Positions 8,459 to 17,508 of a stretch of 64,000 nucleotides of DNA are shown piece by piece (position 1 is the stretch's first letter; each line of letters starts with the position of its first letter). Location of the stretch: contig NZ_JAJNCT010000009.1 in assembly GCF_021026195.1 (NCBI RefSeq), positions 468,669-532,668 of the forward strand, read 5' to 3'. The notes beneath the pieces were generated by a model, which saw only the letters and a program-made list of their open reading frames with translations, did no database searches and had not been told where the DNA came from. The DNA is from Comamonas koreensis (lineage in GTDB: Bacteria > Pseudomonadota > Gammaproteobacteria > Burkholderiales > Burkholderiaceae_C). Position numbers and translations under genes: made by a program.

Positions 8459-9238
8459 ATGGATGCTTCAGAGTTGTTGGTCAGCGAGCGTGCGGCAGCG
8501 GATACCCCGGGTTCCGAGGTGTCGGCGGCTGACCGGGTGCTGCAGGTGCTGGCGGTTCTGGCTTGCGCCGGGCGGCCGCTGTCGGCCAACGAGCTGATGC
8601 AGGGCACGGGTTTGCCCCGCAGCAGCCTGTACCGGCAGCTCGCGCGCCTCAAGCGCTTTGGCTTTGTGGCTGACAGCGGTGCGCTGTATGCGCCCGGGCC
8701 GCTGGGGCTGCAGCTGGCGCGTGGCTTTGATGATGGCTCCCATTTGGTGCATGTGGCCCGCCCTGTGCTGGTGCAGCTGTCGCAGCAAACCCAGGAGAGC
8801 GCAGGCCTGCTGGTGGCAGCCAATGGCCAGGCCGTGTGCCTGGACATGGTGGAAAGCCCGCTGTCGCTGCGCTGCTCCTTTGACAAGGGCAGCAGCGTGC
8901 CGCTGAAGGTCGGGGCATCGGCCAAGTGTGTGCTGGCCTACCTGCCCGCTGTGCAACGCGAAGCGCTGCTGAACCAGCACTATGGCGAAGGCAGCCCCGC
9001 CCGCGCCGAAGCTGCTGCCGAGCTGCAGGAGCTGCGCACGCAGGGCTATATCACCACGGTGGGCCAGGTCGATGCCGGTGTCTGGGGTTGCAGCGCGCCG
9101 GTGTTTGCCAGCGGCCGCCGCGCCGTGGCAGCGCTCAGCCTGATGGCACCCCACCAGCGTGTGCAGCACCAGCAAGCCCAGCTGGTGCAGGCCACCTTGG
9201 CAGCGGCAGCCCGCATCTCCCGCAGTCTGGCTGGATGA
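8459..9238 (+). CDS. IclR-family transcriptional regulator
   Basis: 259 residues. The N-terminal winged helix-turn-helix reads ADRVLQVLAVLACAGRPLSANEL...PRSSLYRQLARLKRFGFV (about residues 23-68), and the rest is an IclR effector domain (CLDMVESP...LKVGASAKCVLAYLP). It precedes and is co-directional with an amino acid ABC importer and hutDFG, so it probably controls uptake and breakdown of histidine or a related compound in place of the usual HutC. ATG 8459 is used; a TTG at 8453 with GAGG at 8441-8444 is an alternative. The start region overlaps a TGGGAATTG half-site, consistent with autoregulation. Confidence 0.88.
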   Translation: MDASELLVSERAAADTPGSEVSAADRVLQVLAVLACAGRPLSANELMQGTGLPRSSLYRQLARLKRFGFVADSGALYAPGPLGLQLARGFDDGSHLVHVARPVLVQLSQQTQESAGLLVAANGQAVCLDMVESPLSLRCSFDKGSSVPLKVGASAKCVLAYLPAVQREALLNQHYGEGSPARAEAAAELQELRTQGYITTVGQVDAGVWGCSAPVFASGRRAVAALSLMAPHQRVQHQQAQLVQATLAAAARISRSLAG

Positions 9239-9282
9239 CATTGAGATTTTGCTTGGTACTTGAATTGAAAAAGGACTCTCCC

Positions 9283-10023
9283 ATGAACTTCCGCCGCCTG
9301 GTCTTGAAGACCTCTTTGATCGCCCTGGCCTGTGGTGCAGGCGCTGCCTTTGCCCAGAGCAATGTGCTGCGCGTGGCCACTGATGCCACCTTCCCGCCCA
9401 TGGAATTTGTCGAGAACGGCAAGAAGACCGGTTTTGACGTCGAGCTCGTCGAGGCCGTTGCGGCCAAGATGGGCAAGAAGGTCGAATGGGTGGATATCGA
9501 CTTCAAGGGCCTGGTGCCCGGTCTGATCGCCAAGCGCTACGACATGGCCGTCTCGGCCATCTACATCACCGATGAGCGCAAGAAGGTGGTGGACTTTACC
9601 CAGCCTTACTACGCCGGTGGCCTGGTGGCCATGGTCAAGGAAGGCAGCCCCATCACCAAGCTCAGCGATCTGGACGGCAAGAAGGTGTCGGTGCAGGTGG
9701 GCACCAAGTCGGTGGGCTACCTGACCGAGCACTTCCCCAAGGTGCAGCGCGTCGAGGTGGAAAAGAACCAGGAAATGTTCAACCTGGTGGATATCGGCCG
9801 CGCCGATGCCGCTGTGACCGGCAAGCCCGCCGCCTTCCAGTACAACCGCACCCGTGGCGGCATGAAGGTGCTGGCCGAGCAGATCACCACCGAGGAATAC
9901 GGCATGGCCATCCGCAAGGACACGCCCGAGCTGACCGCCGCCGTGAACAAGGCACTGGAGCAGCTCAAGACCGACGGTGGCTACAAGGCCATCGTGGACA
10001 AGTGGTTCCCCAGCAGCAAGTAA
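9283..10023 (+). CDS. Periplasmic substrate-binding protein of a polar amino acid ABC importer
   Basis: 246 residues with a signal peptide (to AFA-QS, residue ~24) and a family 3 solute-binding fold. The conserved opening LRVATDATFPPMEF and FDVELVEAVAAKMG is followed by the hinge and lobe signatures ITDERKKVVDFTQPYY and VQVGTKSVGYL. Such proteins capture glutamine, histidine, arginine or similar amino acids in the periplasm. AAGGAC at 9270-9275 precedes ATG 9283. It heads a binding protein-permease-ATPase set that runs straight into hutD, so histidine or urocanate is a reasonable substrate guess. Sequence alone does not fix the ligand. Confidence 0.92.
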   Translation: MNFRRLVLKTSLIALACGAGAAFAQSNVLRVATDATFPPMEFVENGKKTGFDVELVEAVAAKMGKKVEWVDIDFKGLVPGLIAKRYDMAVSAIYITDERKKVVDFTQPYYAGGLVAMVKEGSPITKLSDLDGKKVSVQVGTKSVGYLTEHFPKVQRVEVEKNQEMFNLVDIGRADAAVTGKPAAFQYNRTRGGMKVLAEQITTEEYGMAIRKDTPELTAAVNKALEQLKTDGGYKAIVDKWFPSSK

Positions 10024-10086
10024 TAGGCAAGGGTGCCGCAGCGCGCTGCCCAGGCAGTGCGCTGATATGAGACGACAGGATTGACT

Positions 10087-10755
10087 ATGGATTTGGATTT
10101 TTCGCCCGTCTGGGCAGGGTGGCCCGATCTGCTGCGCGGTGCAGCGGTGACGGTGGAGATCACGGCCGCAGCGCTGGTGCTGGGTTGCGTGATGGGCTTG
10201 CTGATCGGCATTGGCCGGCTCAACCCCAAGAACAGGATCATCTACGGCATCTGCACGGCCTATGTGGCCGTCATCCGGGGCACGCCGCTCTTGGTGCAGC
10301 TGTTCATTCTGTTCTTCGGCCTGCCGCAGTTCGGCATCATGCTGCCGGCCTTTGCCTGCGGCGTGCTGGGCCTGGGCATCTACTCGGGCGCCTATGTGTC
10401 CGAGGTGGTGCGCGGCGCGATCCAGTCCATCGATCGCGGCCAGATGGAGGCAGCGCGCTCCATTGGCATGTCGTCCGGCCAGGCCATGGCCTCGGTGATC
10501 CTGCCCCAGGCCATCGTGCGCATGATTCCGCCGCTGGGCAATGAGTTCATTGCGCTGATCAAGAACTCGGCACTGGTCTCGCTGCTCACCATCCACGATG
10601 TGATGCACCAGGGCCAGAAGATCATCAGCGTCTCCTACCGCTCGCTGGAAGTGTATTTGGCGATTGCCGTGATTTATTTTGTGTTGACCGGCGTGACCAC
10701 CCTGGCACTGCGCCATTTTGAAAAGCGCATGCGCGCTGGAGGCATGGTGCAATGA
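10087..10755 (+). CDS. Inner-membrane permease of the polar amino acid ABC importer
   Basis: 222 residues, HisM/GlnP type, with about five hydrophobic segments. The EAA loop reads [22 protein letters not shown] (approx. residues 122-143) and contacts the ATPase, and [15 protein letters not shown] is the usual family stretch. ATG 10087 follows CAGGA at 10076-10080; an in-frame TTG at 10081 is less likely. A single permease gene suggests a homodimeric channel. The stop overlaps the ATPase start as ATGA (10752-10755), indicating translational coupling. Confidence 0.93.
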   Translation: MDLDFSPVWAGWPDLLRGAAVTVEITAAALVLGCVMGLLIGIGRLNPKNRIIYGICTAYVAVIRGTPLLVQLFILFFGLPQFGIMLPAFACGVLGLGIYSGAYVSEVVRGAIQSIDRGQMEAARSIGMSSGQAMASVILPQAIVRMIPPLGNEFIALIKNSALVSLLTIHDVMHQGQKIISVSYRSLEVYLAIAVIYFVLTGVTTLALRHFEKRMRAGGMVQ

Positions 10756-11528
10756 CCGCAGCTCCGTTGAATTCCGAATCCATGGTCCGCATCCGTGGCC
10801 TGCGCAAGGCCTATGGCACGCATGTGGTGCTCGACGGCATCGACTTCGATGTCAAGCCCCAACAAGTGGTGGTCGTCATCGGCCCCAGCGGCTCGGGCAA
10901 GAGCACCTTCTTGCGCTGCTGCAATGGCCTGGAAGTGCCGCAAGGCGGCAGTGTCGAGATCTGTGGCCGCACCCTGGTGCAGGACGGCCAGATGCTGCCC
11001 GAGAAGGCCCTCAACGCGCTGCGCGAAGAGGTGGGCATGGTGTTCCAGTCCTTCAACCTGTTCCCGCACCTGTCGGTGCTGGACAACGTGACCCTGGGCC
11101 CGCGCAAGCTCCATGGCCTCAGCCGCAAGGATGCCGATGCGCTGGCGCATGACCTGCTGCAAAAAGTGGGCCTGGCCCACAAGGCCGATGCGATGCCGGC
11201 CAGCCTCTCGGGCGGACAAAAGCAGCGCGTGGCCATTGCGCGTGCGCTGGCCATGCGGCCCAAGGTGATGCTGTTTGACGAGCCGACCTCGGCGCTCGAC
11301 CCCGAGCTGGTGGGCGAGGTGCTGCAGGTGATGAAGATGCTGGCCGCCGAAGGCATGACCATGATGGTGGTGACCCATGAAATGGGCTTTGCCAAGGAAG
11401 TGGCCGATGTGGTTGTCGTCATGGATGGCGGCGGCATCATCGAAGCCGGTGACCCGCAGACCATCTTCAGCAACCCGACCAAGGAGCGCACGCGCAGCTT
11501 TTTGCAGGCCGTGTTGACCAAGCAATAA
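10752..11528 (+). CDS. ATP-binding protein of the polar amino acid ABC importer
   Basis: 258 residues, GlnQ/HisP-type. Walker A is GPSGSGKST, the Q-loop lies in [13 protein letters not shown], the signature is LSGGQKQR, Walker B is [12 protein letters not shown] and the switch histidine is in VVTHEMGFA. It powers the permease encoded immediately upstream and is followed after 10 bases by hutD. The tight spacing makes the importer and the histidine genes one transcript. Confidence 0.95.
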   Translation: MTAAPLNSESMVRIRGLRKAYGTHVVLDGIDFDVKPQQVVVVIGPSGSGKSTFLRCCNGLEVPQGGSVEICGRTLVQDGQMLPEKALNALREEVGMVFQSFNLFPHLSVLDNVTLGPRKLHGLSRKDADALAHDLLQKVGLAHKADAMPASLSGGQKQRVAIARALAMRPKVMLFDEPTSALDPELVGEVLQVMKMLAAEGMTMMVVTHEMGFAKEVADVVVVMDGGGIIEAGDPQTIFSNPTKERTRSFLQAVLTKQ

Positions 11529-11538
11529 ACGGGTAGCT

Positions 11539-12135
11539 ATGAGCATGCAATTTTTCAGCAGCAGCGCGCTGCCCGCTACGCCATGGAAGAACGGCGGCGG
11601 CACCACCCAGGAGGTGCTGTGCTGGCCGCCTGGCGCAAGTATCGACAGTTTCGTCTGGCGCATCAGCATTGCGCAAATTGCCAGCAGCGGGCCGTTCTCG
11701 GCCTTTGCCGGCGTCGACCGCATCATCACCTTGCTCGGCGGTGATGGCGTGCATTTGCAAGCGGCCGATGGCAGCGTGGACCACCTGCTGCAAAACTGCC
11801 TGCAGCCCTTCGCCTTCTCAGGCGATGTGGCGCTGGACTGCCAGCTGCTGGGCGGTGCCTCGCAGGATCTGAATGTGATGACCCGGCGTGGCCGGGTGCA
11901 GGCGCAGGTCACCATCCACCGGGGTGGCAGCCTGCAACTGGGCAGCACCCAGGGCCTGCTGCTGGCGCGCGCCGGCAGCTGGCAATTGCCTGCGCAGTCG
12001 GCCACATTGACGGCCGGTGGCGAAGACGGCCTGTACTGGACCGCTGCGCTGGGCCAGCCAATGCAGCTGGATGCGAGCAGCGATGAGGCCCTGTTGATCG
12101 CCGTCGCGCTGCAGGAGGTAGCTGCCGGTGTCTGA
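11539..12135 (+). CDS. hutD: HutD-family cupin protein
   Basis: 198 residues with the HutD/Ves signature: PWKNGGGTTQEV near the N-terminus, then WRISIAQIASSGPFSAFAGVDRIITLLGG, typical of the bicupin DUF886/HutD family. In Pseudomonas, HutD is thought to act as a governor that keeps histidine-pathway induction in bounds, probably through urocanate or a related intermediate; the biochemical activity is not firmly known. The end overlaps the hutF reading frame by 8 bases. Confidence 0.88.
   Translation: MSMQFFSSSALPATPWKNGGGTTQEVLCWPPGASIDSFVWRISIAQIASSGPFSAFAGVDRIITLLGGDGVHLQAADGSVDHLLQNCLQPFAFSGDVALDCQLLGGASQDLNVMTRRGRVQAQVTIHRGGSLQLGSTQGLLLARAGSWQLPAQSATLTAGGEDGLYWTAALGQPMQLDASSDEALLIAVALQEVAAGV
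12113..12118 (+). promoter_or_regulatory. Ribosome binding site that selects the GTG start of hutF
   Basis: AGGAGG at 12113-12118 lies 9 bases before GTG 12128 but 21 before the first in-frame ATG (12140), so the GTG start inside the end of hutD is favoured. Confidence 0.7.
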
Positions 12136-13537
12136 TGCGATGAATACCCATAACCAACTGTTTGCGGCCCAGGCCCTGCTGCCCAGCGGCTGGGCCCAGA
12201 ACGTGCTGCTGCGCTGGGATGCGCAAGGCCGCTTTACCTCCATCGAAACGGGCGTGGATGCAGCCCGCTGCGCTGGCATGGCACAGGCCGCTGGCCCGGT
12301 GCTGCCGGGCATGCCCAACTTGCATTCGCATGCCTTCCAGCGCGGCTTTGCCGGGTTGTCGGAGTTCCGGGGGCAGGCGCAGGACAGCTTTTGGAGCTGG
12401 CGCAATCTGATGTACCGCTTTGCGGCCCGGCTGGGGCCCCAGCACCTGGAGGCGATTGCCACCTGGCTCTACATCGAGATGCTGGAAGCGGGCTACACCA
12501 GCGTCTGCGAGTTCCACTACCTGCACCACCGCCCCGATGGCCAGGCCTATGCGCCCGATGGCGAGCTGAGTCTGGCGCTGCTGCGTGCGGCGCAGACGGC
12601 GGGCATCGGCATCACCTTGCTGCCGGTGCTGTACCAGAACAGCGGCTTTGGCGGCCAGCCGCCCAATGAGGGGCAAAAGCGCTTCATCCGCAGCACCGAC
12701 AACATGCTGCGCCTGCTGGAAAGCTTGGCACCGGCCTGCAGCGCCCAAGGCGCAGCGCTGGGCCTGGCTCCGCATTCGCTGCGCGCCGTGGCGCCCCAGG
12801 CCTTGCAGGAGGCCGTGCAGGGCCTGCATGCACTGAGCGCCCAGGCGCCGGTGCACATCCACATTGCCGAGCAGATGGCCGAGGTCAATGCCTGCGTGGC
12901 CTGGAGCGGCCAGCGCCCGGTGGCCTGGTTGCTGGACCATATGCCGGTGGATGCGCGCTGGTGCCTAGTGCATGCCACGCACATGGACGAGGCCGAATAC
13001 GCAGCCGCAGCCGCATCGCAAGCGGTGGCAGGCCTCTGCCCCCTGACGGAAGCCAACCTGGGCGATGGCATTTTCGACCTGCCGCGCTGGCAGGCCAGTG
13101 CCGGCCGCTGGGGCATAGGCTCGGACAGCCATATCGGCGTGAACGCCGCCGAAGAGCTGATGATGCTGGAGTACAGCCAGCGCCTGCAATCGCAGCAGCG
13201 CAATGTGGCGGCCAGCGTGCAGCAGCCCCATGTGGGCAGCCATATGCTGCTGGCTGCGGTGCAGGGCGGCGCGCAGGCCAGCGGCCGTGCGGTGGCTGGC
13301 CTGGCCGTGGGCCAGCAGGCCGATTGGGTGGAGCTCGATGGTCAGCACCTGGCGCTGGCTGGCTTGCCGGCGGCCGAGCAGCTCGATGCCCATGTGTTTG
13401 CCAGCAGCCGCAGCAGTGCGGTAGCCCGTGTCTGGGTGGGCGGCCAGTGCCGCGTGGCCGATGGCCGCCACCCGCTGCACCACAGCGCGCAGCGCGGCTT
13501 TGTGGCCGCGCGTAGCGAACTTCTTCAGGAGCCATGA
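12128..13537 (+). CDS. hutF: Formimidoylglutamate deiminase
   Basis: HutF converts N-formimino-L-glutamate to N-formyl-L-glutamate plus ammonia in the five-step histidine degradation route. This 469-residue amidohydrolase has the metal-binding NLHSHAFQRG near residue 60, HIHIAEQ, a later VHATH, and the GSDSHIGVN segment with the catalytic Asp. FQRGFAGLSE and FWSWR are characteristic of HutF. Translation probably starts at GTG 12128 within hutD. HutG, which acts on its product, is encoded next, three bases after the stop. Confidence 0.93.
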   Translation: MSDAMNTHNQLFAAQALLPSGWAQNVLLRWDAQGRFTSIETGVDAARCAGMAQAAGPVLPGMPNLHSHAFQRGFAGLSEFRGQAQDSFWSWRNLMYRFAARLGPQHLEAIATWLYIEMLEAGYTSVCEFHYLHHRPDGQAYAPDGELSLALLRAAQTAGIGITLLPVLYQNSGFGGQPPNEGQKRFIRSTDNMLRLLESLAPACSAQGAALGLAPHSLRAVAPQALQEAVQGLHALSAQAPVHIHIAEQMAEVNACVAWSGQRPVAWLLDHMPVDARWCLVHATHMDEAEYAAAAASQAVAGLCPLTEANLGDGIFDLPRWQASAGRWGIGSDSHIGVNAAEELMMLEYSQRLQSQQRNVAASVQQPHVGSHMLLAAVQGGAQASGRAVAGLAVGQQADWVELDGQHLALAGLPAAEQLDAHVFASSRSSAVARVWVGGQCRVADGRHPLHHSAQRGFVAARSELLQEP

Positions 13538-13540
13538 TCC

Positions 13541-14368
13541 ATGCATTTTGAAACCGACCGCGCCGCCTTCGAGTTCCGCCAAGGCACGGCGCCGCTGCTG
13601 ATCTCCTTCCCCCATGTGGGCACCTATGTGCCGCCCGCGCTGGCCGAGCGCTTTACGCCCGAGGCGCGCGAGGTGCATGACACCGACTGGCACCTGCCGC
13701 TGCTCTACGCCTTTGCGCAGGAGATCGGTGCCTCGACCCTGGTGGCCACCCATTCGCGCCTGGTGGTGGACATGAACCGCCCCCCCGATGGCGCCAGCCT
13801 CTACCCCGGCCAGAGCGTGACCGGCCTGTGCCCGGTGGACACCTTTGCCGATACCCCCGTCTACCAAAGCGCCGCGCTGCAGCCCGATGACGCCGAGATT
13901 GCCCAGCGCCGCGACCAAGTCTGGAAGCCCTACCACGACCAGCTGGCCGCCGAGCTGGCCCGCATCCAGGCCCAGCATGGCGCTGCCGGCCTGTGGGATG
14001 CGCATTCGATCCAGTCGGTGCTGCCGCGCTTTTTTGAGGGCAAGCTGCCCGATCTGAACCTGGGCACCAACAAGGGCGCCAGCTGCGGCGAAGGCCTGGG
14101 CGAGGCGCTGCTGGCCGAGGCGCGCAAAGGCGAGGCCGACGGCTTCAGCAGCGTGCTCAATGGCCGCTTCCAGGGCGGCTACATCACACGCCACTATGGC
14201 CAGCCAGCACAGAACGTGCATGCCATTCAGCTGGAGATGACGCAGAGCAGCTATATGCAGGAGCACATGCCGTTTGACTACCTGCCGGCCGTGGCCGCCA
14301 AGGTGCAGCCCCATGTGCGCCGCATGGTGGAGACCTTGCTGGCCTACGTGCAGCAATCGGCACGCTGA
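13541..14368 (+). CDS. hutG: N-formylglutamate deformylase
   Basis: HutG hydrolyses N-formyl-L-glutamate to glutamate and formate, the last step of the five-step histidine route. The 275-residue protein has the N-formylglutamate amidohydrolase features LLISFPHVGTYVP, HDTDWHLP, VDMNRPPDG, DAHSIQSVLP and the C-terminal HAIQLEMTQSSYM. Histidines and Asp in these motifs are expected metal ligands. It closes the importer-hut transcript, and a terminator follows. hutH, hutU and hutI, needed to make the HutF substrate, are not in the window. Confidence 0.95.
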   Translation: MHFETDRAAFEFRQGTAPLLISFPHVGTYVPPALAERFTPEAREVHDTDWHLPLLYAFAQEIGASTLVATHSRLVVDMNRPPDGASLYPGQSVTGLCPVDTFADTPVYQSAALQPDDAEIAQRRDQVWKPYHDQLAAELARIQAQHGAAGLWDAHSIQSVLPRFFEGKLPDLNLGTNKGASCGEGLGEALLAEARKGEADGFSSVLNGRFQGGYITRHYGQPAQNVHAIQLEMTQSSYMQEHMPFDYLPAVAAKVQPHVRRMVETLLAYVQQSAR

Positions 14369-14379
14369 TCCCGCCCCCC

Positions 14380-14429
14380 AAAAAAGCGGTATCCCCGGCT
14401 TGCAGGGCAGGCCTGGGGTGCCGTTTTTT
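14380..14429 (+). terminator. Terminator after hutG
   Basis: An imperfect hairpin pairs CGGTATCCCC with GGGGTGCCG around a G/C-rich loop, flanked by an A run and a T6 run. It ends the transcript that begins at the IclR regulator or the importer. Confidence 0.65.
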
Positions 14430-14502
14430 GCTGTACTGGCCCAGCAGGTTTTGCTGCTGGCGGGCCGCGTCTGCCAAACAAACCGCCCGACAATAGCGGG
14501 CT

Positions 14503-15930
14503 ATGACTACCTCTCGCACCGACAACGCGGCAGCCGCTCCTGCGGCGGCTTTCTGGACCGACCTTGAGCAAGCGCTGGGCCCCAACGGCTTTTCGCGCGG
14601 CGCTGACGCCATCCCGCCAAAGTACTGGACCGACTGGAGCGGCACGCCGCCGGTGCCGCCGCTGGCGCTGCTGCGCCCGCGCAGCACGGACGAGGTCAGC
14701 GCCTTGCTGCGCATCTGCCATGCCCACCGCGTGCCAGTGGTGCCCCAGGGCGGCCTGACCGGGCTGGCCGGTGCGGCCGTGCCGGTGGCCCAGGGTGTGG
14801 CGGTGGCCATGGACCGCATGCAGCAGATCGAGGACGTGAATGCGCGCACCGGCCTGATGACCGTGCAGGCTGGGGTGAGCCTGCAGACGGTGCAGGAAGC
14901 GGCTGTGGCGGCGGGCTGGGTGTTTGGCGTGGACCTAGGCGCGCGCGGCAGCTGCCAGATTGGCGGCAATGTCTCCACCAATGCGGGCGGCAATGGCGTG
15001 CTGCAAAACGGCATGATGCGCGAGCAGGTGCTGGGGCTGGAAGTGGTGCTGGCCGATGGCACGGTGCTGCCGATGCTGCGGCCCATGCTGAAGAACAACA
15101 CCGGCTACGACCTCAAGCAGTTCTTTATCGGTGCCGAGGGAACCCTGGGCATCATCACCCGCGTGCTGCTGCGCCTGCGGCCCGCACCGCAGGCCAAGGC
15201 CACCTGCATGGTGGCCCTGCCGGGCTTTGACGAGGCGCTGGCGGTGCTGGCGCGCATGCAGGCCCGGTTTGGCAACAGCGTGGCCGCGTTCGAGCTGATG
15301 TGGAGCGACTTTGTGCAGACCTCCATGCAGTGGCAAAAGCTCCAGCCCGCGTTTGCCCAGCAGCACCCGCTGCAGGCGCTGATCGATGTGGACGGCAAGG
15401 ACGAGGCCGCGCTGCGCGCTGCGGTGGAAGAGGCCCTGGGCGAGGCCATGGAGGCTGGCGAGGTGGTGGATGCGGTGATTGCGCAGTCGAGCGAGCAGGC
15501 CAGGAGCCTGTGGAAGCTGCGCGAGGCACCCGCTGAGATGACGGCGCACATGCACCCCCCCGTGAACTTTGACGTCAGCCTGCCCCAGGTGGACATTGGC
15601 CGCTTTGCCGCCGCCTGCCGCGCCGCCTTTGATGCGCGTTGGCCCGGCCACCACAGCCTGTTCTTTGGCCATGTGGGCGACGGCAATCTGCACGTCACCA
15701 CCGACAGCCAAACCATCAACGGCGAGGACGAGGCGCTGGAAGCCGTGCTGTACGGCCTGGTGCAGCAGTTCCAGGGCAGTGTCTCTGCCGAGCATGGCAT
15801 TGGCCTGCACAAGATGCCCTACCTGGGCTTTAGCCGCAGCCCGCAAGAGCTGGCCGCCATGCGGGCGATCAAGCAGGCGCTCGATCCGCTGGGGTTGATG
15901 AACCCGGGCAAGGTGTTTGCGGCGGACTGA
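14503..15930 (+). CDS. FAD-dependent 2-hydroxyacid oxidoreductase (GlcD/D-2-hydroxyglutarate dehydrogenase type)
   Basis: 475 residues with the VAO/PCMH FAD fold: VPVVPQGGLTGLAGAAV, then IGGNVSTNAGGNGVLQNG and the FIGAEGTLGIIT loop. The C-terminal FAD-oxidase domain has the metal/substrate motif FGHVGDGNLHV and SAEHGIGLHK. Proteins of this family oxidise D-2-hydroxyacids such as D-lactate, glycolate or D-2-hydroxyglutarate and pass electrons to a quinone or flavoprotein; substrate cannot be chosen from sequence. It is a single gene between two terminators. GACAAT at 14489-14494 sits so close to ATG 14503 that the transcript could be nearly leaderless. Confidence 0.88.
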   Translation: MTTSRTDNAAAAPAAAFWTDLEQALGPNGFSRGADAIPPKYWTDWSGTPPVPPLALLRPRSTDEVSALLRICHAHRVPVVPQGGLTGLAGAAVPVAQGVAVAMDRMQQIEDVNARTGLMTVQAGVSLQTVQEAAVAAGWVFGVDLGARGSCQIGGNVSTNAGGNGVLQNGMMREQVLGLEVVLADGTVLPMLRPMLKNNTGYDLKQFFIGAEGTLGIITRVLLRLRPAPQAKATCMVALPGFDEALAVLARMQARFGNSVAAFELMWSDFVQTSMQWQKLQPAFAQQHPLQALIDVDGKDEAALRAAVEEALGEAMEAGEVVDAVIAQSSEQARSLWKLREAPAEMTAHMHPPVNFDVSLPQVDIGRFAAACRAAFDARWPGHHSLFFGHVGDGNLHVTTDSQTINGEDEALEAVLYGLVQQFQGSVSAEHGIGLHKMPYLGFSRSPQELAAMRAIKQALDPLGLMNPGKVFAAD

Positions 15931-15962
15931 ATTCAGTTTTACTCCCCTTTCACTGAGACTGG

Positions 15963-15995
15963 CGCCTGCAGCGATGCAGGCGTCGGTTTTCTTTT
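15963..15995 (+). terminator. Terminator after the FAD oxidoreductase gene
   Basis: CGCCTGCA (15963-15970) and TGCAGGCG (15975-15982) form a perfect stem with a GCGA loop, followed by GGTTTTCTTTT. Confidence 0.85.
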
Positions 15996-16016
15996 GTGAT
16001 TGGGCGATTGCTCAGG

Positions 16017-16031
16017 GCACCGATGTGGTGC
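16017..16031. promoter_or_regulatory. NtrC-type enhancer site upstream of amt
   Basis: GCACC-GATGT-GGTGC has the geometry and half-sites of enteric NtrC sites (GCACY-N5-GGTGC). It is centred about 110 bases upstream of the transcription start predicted from the sigma-54 box. Confidence 0.65.
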
Positions 16032-16107
16032 GATCTGGCTCTAGCCGACGGCGTCGCCATGACGCCGCATGCCCGCAGACCCCATATCCAGGCGCTTTCC
16101 CGTCCGA

Positions 16108-16123
16108 TGGCATAGAAACTGCT
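16108..16123 (+). promoter_or_regulatory. Sigma-54 promoter of amt
   Basis: TGGCATAGAAACTGCT matches the sigma-54 consensus TGGCAYRNNNNYTGCW, with GG (16109-16110) and GC (16121-16122) ten bases apart. Transcription would begin near 16134, about 40 bases before the amt start codon. Confidence 0.75.
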
Positions 16124-16172
16124 ACCTTTTGAAACAAACCCGCAATGGATGACAACGTACAAAGGGGATGGC

Positions 16173-17405
16173 ATGCAAATGGTGCAGATGGCTGCGATTG
16201 ACAAGGCCGATACGGCCTGGCTCCTGGTCTCTACGGTGCTGGTGTTGCTGATGACACTGCCGGGCATTGCGCTCTTCTATGCCGGGCTGGTGCGGCGCAA
16301 GAACGTGGTCAACACGATGGTAGCGGTGTTTGCGGTGGCGGCCGTGGTGGCGCTGACTTGGTTTGCGCTGGGCTATTCGCTGGCGTTCAGCAAGTCGTCG
16401 GCCTGGCTGGGCGGGCTGGAGAGGGCCTGGTTCTCGTCCATGCGCCTGGATGCGGCGGCCGGCACCGTGTCGGTCAGCCACCTGGCGCCCCATTTGCCCG
16501 AGTCGCTGTATGCGCTGTTCCAGATGGCCTTTGCCGTCATCACCACCACCTTGATCATTGGCGCCGTGGTCGAGCGCATGCGCTTTTCGGCGCTGCTGCT
16601 GTTCTCTGCGCTGTGGAGCGTGCTGGTCTATGCACCGGTGGCCCACTGGGTGTGGGAGAGCGATGGCTGGCTCAACAAGCTGGGCGCGCTGGACTTTGCC
16701 GGCGGCGCCGTGGTGCACGTCAATGCGGGGGTGTCAGCGCTCGTCTGCGCGGCCATGCTGGGCCGGCGCCAGGGCTATGGCCGCCAGGCCTTTGAACCCC
16801 ACAGCCTGGGCTGGACCGCAATGGGCGCAGCGCTGTTGCTGATTGGCTGGTTTGGCTTCAATGCCGGCTCGGCACTGTCGGCCGATGGCCGGGCCGCGCT
16901 GGCCATGCTGGTCACCATGGTGGCCGCTGCGGCCGGCGCGCTGTCCTGGATGCTGGTCGAGTGGTGGGTGCGCGGCGCGCCCACCTTGCTGGGCGTGCTC
17001 TCGGGCCTGATTGGTGGCCTGGTGGCCATCACACCGGCTGCCGGCTTTGTGCAGCTGGGCGGCGCTGTGGCCATTGGCCTGATCGCCGGCGTGGCCTGCT
17101 TTTGGGGCGCCACCTGGCTCAAGCGCCGGCTGGGTGTGGATGACTCGCTCGATGTGTTTGGTGTGCATGGCGTGGGCGGCATTGCCGGCTCGCTGCTCAC
17201 CGCGGTGTTTGCCGACCGGGCCATTGCCGGGGTGGATGCCACGGTGCTGAACCAGCTGGTGGCCGTGGCGGCGGTGGCCCTCTACAGCGCAGTGGGTACT
17301 GCCATTTTGCTGACCTTGATCCGTGTGGTTCTGCCTTTGCGGGTGACCGCGCAGCAGGAGCTCGATGGGCTGGATGTCAGCCTGCACCAGGAAAGCCAAA
17401 ACTGA
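16173..17405 (+). CDS. amt: Ammonium transporter, Amt family
   Basis: 410 residues with about eleven hydrophobic segments. Amt signatures are FYAGLVRRKNVVNTM, the periplasmic-gate and pore region VYAPVAHWVW with DFAGGAVVHVNAG (pore histidine), GWFGFNAGSAL, and FGVHGVGGIAGSLLTAVFA with the second pore histidine. It conducts ammonium into the cell. ATG 16173 follows AAAGGGG at 16161-16167; an in-frame ATG at 16149 would add eight residues. A sigma-54 promoter and NtrC site upstream indicate induction under nitrogen limitation. No glnK PII gene lies beside it, unlike the usual glnK-amtB pair. Confidence 0.95.
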   Translation: MQMVQMAAIDKADTAWLLVSTVLVLLMTLPGIALFYAGLVRRKNVVNTMVAVFAVAAVVALTWFALGYSLAFSKSSAWLGGLERAWFSSMRLDAAAGTVSVSHLAPHLPESLYALFQMAFAVITTTLIIGAVVERMRFSALLLFSALWSVLVYAPVAHWVWESDGWLNKLGALDFAGGAVVHVNAGVSALVCAAMLGRRQGYGRQAFEPHSLGWTAMGAALLLIGWFGFNAGSALSADGRAALAMLVTMVAAAAGALSWMLVEWWVRGAPTLLGVLSGLIGGLVAITPAAGFVQLGGAVAIGLIAGVACFWGATWLKRRLGVDDSLDVFGVHGVGGIAGSLLTAVFADRAIAGVDATVLNQLVAVAAVALYSAVGTAILLTLIRVVLPLRVTAQQELDGLDVSLHQESQN

Positions 17406-17508
17406 GTTGAGTGGAGATGTGCGGCGCTGCACTGTGCCGCCGCGCCACCGGGCTGCGCCGCCTTGGCCGCGCAGCCTGCCCATCAGGTTCTGCCACGGAG
17501 GAGCTTGT

